Positions 1 through 4,625 of a DNA stretch of 7,782 bases are shown here, piece by piece. The translations under genes were made by a program, and so were the position numbers. The notes under the pieces were generated by a model. The model was not told the DNA's origin, searched no databases, and worked only from the letters and a program-made list of their open reading frames with translations. The number at the start of each line of letters is the position of its first letter. Positions within the stretch are counted from its first letter, which is position 1. Origin of the DNA: Myxococcaceae bacterium (GTDB taxonomy: Bacteria > Myxococcota > Myxococcia > Myxococcales > Myxococcaceae); NCBI GenBank assembly GCA_018262385.1, contig JAGSPQ010000128.1, forward strand, positions 1 through 7,782, given 5' to 3'.

Positions 1-239
1 GTGTCCCCCAGCCGCTCGCCGCGCTCCTCCGCCACCCGCGCCGCCGCCAGCCTCGCCGCGAGCCGCCTGGGCTGCAGCACGAGGATCTCGCCCTTTCCGC
101 TCAGGCCCGCATCGAGCAGGGCAGGGGGCACCCGGGTGGTCTTGCCGGCGCCGGGCGGAGCCTCGAGCACCAGCGCGGGGTTCGTCTTCAGCGCCGCCAC
201 GACTTCGGGCAACAGCGGATCGATCGGCAACGGCGTCAC
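1..239 (-). CDS. hrpB: ATP-dependent helicase HrpB, N-terminal part (runs off the left edge)
   Basis: This is the first 79 residues of a DEAH/DExH-box helicase of the HrpB family, which is normally about 800-850 residues long; the rest lies beyond position 1. The start reads [12 protein letters not shown], the characteristic HrpB opening. It is followed by a Walker A loop APPGAGKTT (about residues 27-35) with the downstream RVPPALL typical of HrpB, and by motif Ia QPRRLAAR (about 56-63). The chosen start is GTG at 239, because the family homology begins right there and no in-frame ATG, GTG or TTG is seen just upstream. GGGA lies only 2 nt before it, so TTG four codons in (position 230) is an alternative. 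HrpB is an ATP-driven nucleic-acid helicase whose physiological role is poorly defined in most bacteria. It is divergent from the GNAT gene across 88 nt. Confidence 0.88.
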   Translation of the reverse strand, partial: MTPLPIDPLLPEVVAALKTNPALVLEAPPGAGKTTRVPPALLDAGLSGKGEILVLQPRRLAARLAAARVAEERGERLGD

Positions 240-327
240 TTCCCGTGCGTAGCACCCCGGGAGCCCGGCGCCCCACGCGATTCGAGGGGTCGCGGCGGAA
301 CCCTCGGTGCGCTATCAGCCCCCGGCG

Positions 328-834
328 ATGACCGACGGAGTGCGCGACGCCACCGAGCAGGACGACTCCGCGATCGGCGAGCTGCTGGTCGCCGCCTTCG
401 AGCGCACCTACGCCCGGAAGATGCCCGAGGTGGTGATGGGCGACGAGCGCCGGGCCGAGCTGCGCGCGGTGAAGGCCAAGCGCGCGATCGCGAAGGTCTG
501 GGTCTACGAGCAGGCAGGGCAGGTGGTCGGCACCGTCGCCCTCTGGCCCGCGGGAGCCCAGCGCACCGAGGCGTGGATCCCCGGCGCGGTCGACCTGCGC
601 CACCTGGCGGTCGACGAGGCGCACCGCGGCGGAGCGATCTCCCGCCGACTGCTCGAGACCGCCGAGGCGTACGCCCGCCGGCTCGCCGCGTCCGCGATCT
701 GTCTCCACGTCCGGCGCGGAGCGACCGGCGTCCGCCGCCTCTACGAGTCCCGCGGCTACCTGCGCCGGCCCGAGGGAGACCTCGATCTGCAGCCCGAGGT
801 GTTCCTCGAGGCCTTCGCCCTGCCGCTGGGCTGA
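328..834 (+). CDS. GNAT-family N-acetyltransferase
   Basis: A 168-residue protein with the GNAT fold, which transfers an acetyl group from acetyl-CoA to an amine; the substrate cannot be told. The N-terminal strand and helix read VRDATEQDDSAIGELL. The beta4-alpha3 acetyl-CoA site is DLRHLAVDEAHRGGAISRRLLE, with HRGGAIS in place of the usual R/Q-x-x-G-x-G/A loop. The C-terminal LYESRGY is the common GNAT motif B ending. ATG at 328 is chosen because homologous GNATs begin a few residues before the VRxAT strand, although no clear Shine-Dalgarno precedes it. A GTG at 307 in the same frame, with GGCGGA 7 nt upstream, would add seven residues and cannot be excluded. The stop lies 3 nt from the stop of the convergent HAD gene, leaving no space for a separate terminator. 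Confidence 0.85.
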   Translation: MTDGVRDATEQDDSAIGELLVAAFERTYARKMPEVVMGDERRAELRAVKAKRAIAKVWVYEQAGQVVGTVALWPAGAQRTEAWIPGAVDLRHLAVDEAHRGGAISRRLLETAEAYARRLAASAICLHVRRGATGVRRLYESRGYLRRPEGDLDLQPEVFLEAFALPLG

Positions 835-837
835 CCT

Positions 838-1530
838 TCAGCCGTCGAGCATCACGTCGATCGCGCCGGGCGCGGCCAGCGTCTCGAACACCCAGTCCGC
901 GCCCGCTTCCGTCAGCTGCTGCCTGGTGAACCCGCCGGTGCACACCGCCATGCACTGCGCCTCGATCGCATGGGCGGCCGCGATGTCGTGCGGGGTGTCG
1001 CCGATCACCACCACCCGTGCCTCGGTCCAGGGGACCCGCAGGTGCTTCACTCCCCGCTGCGCTCCCCGGCGAATCAGCTCGGGCCGCATCTCGTGATCGT
1101 CGCCGAACCCGCCGAAGGTGAAGCTCTCGTACAGCCCGACCCGCTGGAGCTTGATCTTCGCGCCGTCCTTCATGTTGCCGGTGCCCAGCCCGATCGCGGC
1201 GCCCAGCTTCTTTCCCTCGGCGATCGCCTCGGTCATTCCCGGGTGGATGACGTACTTGTCCGCCGCGACCTTCGGGACCTCGATCGCGAGGAACTCGAGG
1301 TACTTCGCGATCACCATCGCGATCGCCAGATCGGTCGGCGGCTGGCCGATGATCTCCAGCCCCTGCCGGACGATGGCCCGGTCGGTCATCCCTCCGAGCT
1401 TGAAGGTCGCGATCGCGTCTTCGCGCTGGTGGGTCGCCCCGAAGGCCAGTTCCAGCGCTCTTCGCCCTGCGCCTCCGGTCGAGATGAGGGTGCCGTCGAT
1501 GTCAAAGAGCAATACCGTAGGGATGTTCAA
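838..1530 (-). CDS. HAD-family hydrolase, phosphoglycolate phosphatase-like
   Basis: A 230-residue haloacid-dehalogenase superfamily phosphatase. All four HAD motifs are visible: motif I DIDGT (residues 10-14, nucleophile D10 and acid D12), motif II Thr in GLGTGN (114-119), motif III Lys around KIKLQRVGL (125-133), and motif IV GDTPHD (177-182) for Mg2+. The helical insert after motif I is the C1-type cap of phosphoglycolate/beta-phosphoglucomutase-like enzymes. The substrate is unknown; a phosphorylated small metabolite is likely. The start is TTG at 1530: a perfect GGAGG sits 7 nt upstream, and the next residues NIPTVLLFDIDGTL match family N-termini, while no ATG or GTG fits. The start overlaps the stop of the DNA methyltransferase gene by 4 nt (TTGA), so the two are probably translationally coupled. 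It is the last gene of the four-gene minus-strand unit. Confidence 0.88.
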   Translation of the reverse strand: MNIPTVLLFDIDGTLISTGGAGRRALELAFGATHQREDAIATFKLGGMTDRAIVRQGLEIIGQPPTDLAIAMVIAKYLEFLAIEVPKVAADKYVIHPGMTEAIAEGKKLGAAIGLGTGNMKDGAKIKLQRVGLYESFTFGGFGDDHEMRPELIRRGAQRGVKHLRVPWTEARVVVIGDTPHDIAAAHAIEAQCMAVCTGGFTRQQLTEAGADWVFETLAAPGAIDVMLDG

Positions 1531-2258
1531 CTCGTAGCCTCCGAAATCCGCTGTTGTCCTGTTGCTGCCCACGCCGCTTCGATCTCCAGTCCCACCGCCC
1601 GCCGCCCCAGCCGCGCCGCCGCGAGCGGAATCGACCCGCTGCCCGCGAACGGATCGATCACCATTCGATCGGGTCGGCTCCAGCAGCGAATCAACGGCTC
1701 GAGCACGCTGAACGGCTTGTGGCTCGGGTGCGAGCCCCACCTGGCGCCCTCTTCCTCGTCGTCGTAGCCGGCCACCACCGCCCACGGGATCGCCGGATCT
1801 TCGACCTGCGCGGGCGGCGCCGGATCCTGGGTCAGCACCAGCGCGACCTCGACCACCCGCAGGATCTCTTCCCCCGAGTTGCCCTCGCGGGTGCGCTTGC
1901 CCCAGACGTACTCGCCCCGGAAGCAGCCCCACCCCAGCTCGCTGGCCACGGTGCGAATCGGCTCTTTGCCCAGCAGGTTGGTCCACACCACCATCGGCGC
2001 GCCCGCCTTGAGGAACTTCGCCCCCGCCTTCATCCACTCGGCGGTGAACGCGCGGTACTCGCGCACGTCCTCGAAGCGCCGCAGCGGCCCGCGCTCGATC
2101 TTCTTGTCCTTCTTGTCCCGCAGGTCGCCGCCCTTCCGACGGCGGGTGAGGATGCAGTACGGCGGGTCGGTGATCAGCGCGTTGGCCTTCTCGCCGAGCA
2201 GCGCCCGCTCCCAGTCGGAGGCCTTGGTCGCGTCGCCGTGAAGGATCCGGGCCGACAT
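1527..2258 (-). CDS. Orphan site-specific DNA methyltransferase, beta class (N6-adenine or N4-cytosine)
   Basis: A 243-residue SAM-dependent DNA amino-methyltransferase. The catalytic motif IV is TDPPY (residues 30-34) near the N-terminus. The SAM-binding motif I IDPFAGSGS (201-209), followed by GRRAVGLEIE, is near the C-terminus, preceded by the typical HPSHKP (177-182) segment. Motif IV before motif I with the target-recognition part between them is the beta-class order. DPPY suits adenine-N6, but cytosine-N4 enzymes of this class can also carry related motifs. The target site cannot be read from sequence. The region after DPPY is unusually basic (RRRKGGDLRDKKDKK), probably a DNA-contacting loop. 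ATG at 2258 directly follows the ABC-F stop codon (TAG then ATG, 0 nt), and the 3' end overlaps the HAD start. No restriction endonuclease is next to it, so it appears solitary. Confidence 0.85.
   Translation of the reverse strand: MSARILHGDATKASDWERALLGEKANALITDPPYCILTRRRKGGDLRDKKDKKIERGPLRRFEDVREYRAFTAEWMKAGAKFLKAGAPMVVWTNLLGKEPIRTVASELGWGCFRGEYVWGKRTREGNSGEEILRVVEVALVLTQDPAPPAQVEDPAIPWAVVAGYDDEEEGARWGSHPSHKPFSVLEPLIRCWSRPDRMVIDPFAGSGSIPLAAARLGRRAVGLEIEAAWAATGQQRISEATS
1538..1542 (-). promoter_or_regulatory. Strong ribosome binding site deciding the TTG start of the HAD gene
   Basis: On the minus strand GGAGG is followed by a 7-nt spacer and TTG (1530-1528). It lies inside the last codons of the upstream methyltransferase gene. 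With no other reasonable initiator near the DIDGT motif, it settles the rare start codon. Confidence 0.75.
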
Positions 2259-3857
2259 CTACCGTCGCTGCGCGGCGGCGTCGGGGTGTTTGAGGATGAA
2301 GTCGTCGAACGAGCCCCCGAAGTCGATCACTTCCTTCCCCTTGCGCGGCGCCCAGATCCGGGTGGCCACTTCGCGGATCAGCTCCTGGTCGTGGGTGACG
2401 ACGATCACCGTGCCCTCGAAGCGCTGCAGCCCTTCGGCGAGCGCGACGATCGACTCGAGGTCCAGGTGGTTGGTCGGCTCGTCGAGCACCAGGACGTTGT
2501 CCTTGCGCATCATCAACTGGCACAGCAGCACCCGCACCGTCTCGCCGCCCGAGAGGGTGTCGGTCGGCTTCATCCGCTCTTCGCCCGAGAACAGCATCCG
2601 GCCCATCAGGCCGCTGATCTCCTCGTTGTAGAGCTTCGAGTCGAGGTCGCGCAGGTAGTTGTAGGCGGTGGTGCCCTTCTTGATGATCCCGTGGTGGTCC
2701 TGGGGCATGTAGCCGACCGACGCCTGGTGCCCCCAGGTCATCTTCCCGGCATCCAGCTTCTCGACCCCGGCCAGCATCTTCACCAGCGTCGACTTGCCGA
2801 CCCCGTTCTTGCCGATCACGCAGATCTTCTCGCCCCTGGTGACGATCGCCGAGAACGGAGGAATCACCGACACGCCGTCGTACGACTTCGAGATCCCCTC
2901 CAGCACCAGGGTCTGCTTCCCGCTGGCGTTCTTCTGCTCGAACTTGATGAACGGGCGCGCGATGTTGCTGCGCTTCAGATCGTCCGACTTGAGCTTGTCG
3001 ATCTGCTTGGCGCGGCTCTGCACCTGGCTGGCGCGGGTCCCGGCGTGGAAGCGGGCGATGAAGTCCTGCAGCTGGGCGATCTTCTTCTGCTTCTCGGCGT
3101 TGTCCGACTCGACCTGGTAGCGCATCGACGACTTCTGGCGGACCATGTCGTCGTACCCGCCGGGGTAGGTGATGATCGTCTCGTAGTCGATGTCGGCGAT
3201 GTGGGTGCAGATCGAGTTGAGGAAGTGGCGGTCGTGGCTGATCGTGATCAGCGCGCCCTCGTACTCGTGCAGGAACAGCTCGAGCCAGCGAATCGAGTCG
3301 AGGTCGAGGTTGTTGGTCGGCTCGTCGAGCAGCAGCCCCTGCGGCTTGCCGAACAGCGCCTGGGCCAGCAGCACCCGCAGCTTGTAGCCACCCTGCAGCT
3401 CGCCCAGCGGCTTCTCGTGCCCGTCGTTCTCGACGCCCAGGCCCTGCAGCAGCGCGGCGGCGTCCGACTCGGCGACGTACCCGTCTTCCTCGGCGATCAC
3501 CGTCTCCAGATCGCCCAGCCGGTTGCCGTCTTCTTCGGTCAGGTCCGCCTTCTCGAGCAGCTTGTTCTTCTCGGACAACGCCGCCCACAGCGGCTTGTTG
3601 CCCATGATCACCACGTCGAGGACCCGCATCGCCTCGTACTGGAAGTGATCCTGGCGAAGGATGCCGAACTTCTTCGGGCGCGAGATGGTGCCGAAGTCCT
3701 GCTCCTCGTCGCCGGCGAGGATCTTCATGAAGGTCGTCTTGCCCGAGCCGTTGGGCCCGGTGAGGCCGTAGCGGCGCCCGGGCGAGAACGAGACGTTGAC
3801 GTTCTCGAAGAGCTTCTTCGGGCCGTAGGCTTTGGATACGTCGATGATCGTGAACAT
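2259..3857 (-). CDS. ybiT: ABC-F ribosome-associated ATPase, YbiT subfamily
   Basis: A 532-residue protein with two ABC ATPase domains in tandem and no membrane segments, as in ABC-F translation factors that bind the ribosomal E site. Domain 1 has Walker A GPNGSGKTT (34-42), signature LQGG (154-157), Walker B LLLDEPTNNLD (175-185) and switch SHDRHF (207-212). The linker (about 245-305), with DNAEKQKKIAQLQDFIARF and SRAKQIDKLK, is the P-site tRNA-interaction motif region. Domain 2 has GKNGVGKST (349-357), LSGGE (435-439), LVLDEPTNHLD (456-466) and switch THDQEL (488-493). Length and segments such as NRLGDLE, IRWLE and HFLNSICTHIADIDY match Escherichia coli YbiT closely, so this is a housekeeping-type ABC-F rather than an antibiotic-resistance one. 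ATG at 3857 starts at the family N-terminus but has no good Shine-Dalgarno; a small inverted repeat occupies that position. Confidence 0.92.
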   Translation of the reverse strand: MFTIIDVSKAYGPKKLFENVNVSFSPGRRYGLTGPNGSGKTTFMKILAGDEEQDFGTISRPKKFGILRQDHFQYEAMRVLDVVIMGNKPLWAALSEKNKLLEKADLTEEDGNRLGDLETVIAEEDGYVAESDAAALLQGLGVENDGHEKPLGELQGGYKLRVLLAQALFGKPQGLLLDEPTNNLDLDSIRWLELFLHEYEGALITISHDRHFLNSICTHIADIDYETIITYPGGYDDMVRQKSSMRYQVESDNAEKQKKIAQLQDFIARFHAGTRASQVQSRAKQIDKLKSDDLKRSNIARPFIKFEQKNASGKQTLVLEGISKSYDGVSVIPPFSAIVTRGEKICVIGKNGVGKSTLVKMLAGVEKLDAGKMTWGHQASVGYMPQDHHGIIKKGTTAYNYLRDLDSKLYNEEISGLMGRMLFSGEERMKPTDTLSGGETVRVLLCQLMMRKDNVLVLDEPTNHLDLESIVALAEGLQRFEGTVIVVTHDQELIREVATRIWAPRKGKEVIDFGGSFDDFILKHPDAAAQRR

Positions 3858-3865
3858 TGCGCCGC

Positions 3866-3887
3866 GGGCTGTACACGGAAGCAGCCC
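3866..3887 (-). promoter_or_regulatory. Small inverted repeat in the Gre-like/ABC-F spacer
   Basis: On the minus strand GGGCTG and CAGCCC form a perfect 6-bp stem around a 10-nt loop. It starts 3 nt after the Gre-like stop codon and ends 8 nt before the ABC-F ATG, so its 3' arm sits where a Shine-Dalgarno would be expected. There is no U-tract, so it is not a standard intrinsic terminator. It could modulate ABC-F translation or protect an mRNA end, but a 6-bp stem could also be chance. Confidence 0.35.
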
Positions 3888-3890
3888 ATT

Positions 3891-4364
3891 TCACCAATAA
3901 GCGATCGAGATCACCGTGAGCTCGTCGTCGTTTCTGGGCGTGGCCACCGTGACGGCCTCGCCCACCTTCCTGCCCAGCAGCGCCCGGGCCAGCGGAGCGA
4001 CGAATGCGACCTTGCCCTCTCTGGCGTCCGCCTCGTCGATTCCGACGATCTGGAAGGTGCGGTGAGCGCCGGAGCTGTTTTGGATAACCACCCGGGCGCC
4101 GAACCGCACCTCGTCCTGCGGCTGGAGCTTCGGATCCACCACCACCGCGCTCGCCAGCCGCGCCTCCAGCTGGGCCCGCCCCCGCGCCTGCCGCTCGGGG
4201 GTCGAAAGCCGGGGCCAGGCCTCGTCCAGCCCGCGCAGCTCCTCGGTCAGCGCCGCCAGCCCGGCCGGGGTGACGTAGTTGGTCTCCCCGGGGGGAAGGG
4301 GAGCCCGCGGGCGCACCACCACCGGCGCTTCTTCCGTCTCTTCGCTGGTGAACGCCTTGCTCAT
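3891..4364 (-). CDS. Short GreA/GreB/Rnk-like transcription factor lacking the acidic coiled-coil tip
   Basis: A 157-residue Gre-superfamily protein, expected to insert into the RNA polymerase secondary channel. After a charged, Pro-rich leader (1-27) comes NYVTPAGLAALTEELRGL (29-46), matching the GreB N-terminal helix. Then comes a helix ending ARLASAVVVDP (68-78), and an FKBP-like C-terminal domain with VRFGARVVIQN, FQIVGIDEADAREGKVAF and the hallmark APLARALLGRKVGEAV (123-138). From VTxxG to VVD there are about 47 residues, against about 71 in E. coli GreB. The missing piece contains the tip GDxSENAD, whose acidic residues stimulate transcript cleavage. It should therefore not be a cleavage factor and resembles Rnk or Gfh-type regulators. 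ATG at 4364 is chosen because the frame upstream is Gly/Pro/Arg-rich and unlike a protein; GAAGG lies 11 nt before it. It heads the four-gene unit, 33 nt before the ABC-F gene. Confidence 0.82.
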   Translation of the reverse strand: MSKAFTSEETEEAPVVVRPRAPLPPGETNYVTPAGLAALTEELRGLDEAWPRLSTPERQARGRAQLEARLASAVVVDPKLQPQDEVRFGARVVIQNSSGAHRTFQIVGIDEADAREGKVAFVAPLARALLGRKVGEAVTVATPRNDDELTVISIAYW

Positions 4365-4373
4365 CGCTCGCTC

Positions 4374-4483
4374 GGCCTTCGAAAACGCGGGTGGGTCGAC
4401 CCAGCGTCGGCCTCGACCTCCAGGCCCGCGCCCTCCTGCGGCTCGACCCGGGCCGAAGTCGGTGGCCTTCGCAGGTCGACCCA
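4374..4483. repeat. Duplicated GGCCTTCG / GGTCGACCCA elements upstream of the Gre-like operon
   Basis: On the plus strand GGCCTTCG (4374-4381) and GGTCGACCCA (4394-4403) recur in the same order at 4464-4471 and 4474-4483, with gaps of 12 and 2 nt between the two blocks. The 4392-4403 copy is a perfect 12-bp palindrome, TGGGTCGACCCA. The core TCGACC appears four times (4396, 4413, 4443, 4476) in 86 nt. The block lies within 120 nt upstream of the Gre-like start, so it could be an operator array or a decayed local duplication. No convincing sigma70 promoter is seen in the 261-nt gap; TAGAGAT on the minus strand near 4492-4499 is a weak possible -10. Confidence 0.45.
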
Positions 4484-4572
4484 ACCGGGCGAATCTCTAA
4501 CGGCCAAAGTCGATCGACGCACGCTCGAAACCGGCCCCCGCGCGTCGGCGCTCACCGCCTGCGTCAACCTCG

Positions 4573-4588
4573 AGCTGGGCACCCAGCT
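4573..4588 (-). terminator. Hairpin 3' of the 701-residue gene, possible weak terminator
   Basis: AGCTGGG and CCCAGCT form a perfect 7-bp inverted repeat with a 2-nt centre (effectively a 6-bp stem with a GTGC-type loop). It lies 38 nt past the stop of the minus-strand 701-residue gene and before the Gre-like promoter region. The minus strand shows no U-run after it, so it is at best an imperfect terminator. Confidence 0.25.
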
Positions 4589-4625
4589 GGGGGGGAACGC
4601 AGGATCCTGGCCGCCCGAAAACCGG

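Noticed and set aside
835..837. A bidirectional terminator between the convergent GNAT and HAD genes
   Set aside because: Only 3 nt separate the two stop codons, and I see no strong stem with a T-tract around them.
2259..3857. Antibiotic-resistance ABC-F (Vga/Msr/OptrA type)
   Set aside because: Length, linker and conserved segments match YbiT rather than resistance ABC-F proteins, which have longer or different interdomain linkers.
838..3897. A single 1019-residue minus-strand frame joining the HAD gene to upstream sequence
   Set aside because: Only the last 230 residues look like a protein; the rest is an out-of-frame reading of the ABC-F and methyltransferase genes. The TTG with GGAGG gives the true start.
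1527..4364. A restriction-modification or other defence island around the DNA methyltransferase
   Set aside because: No endonuclease, specificity subunit, helicase partner or mobile-element gene is next to it; the neighbours are housekeeping-type.
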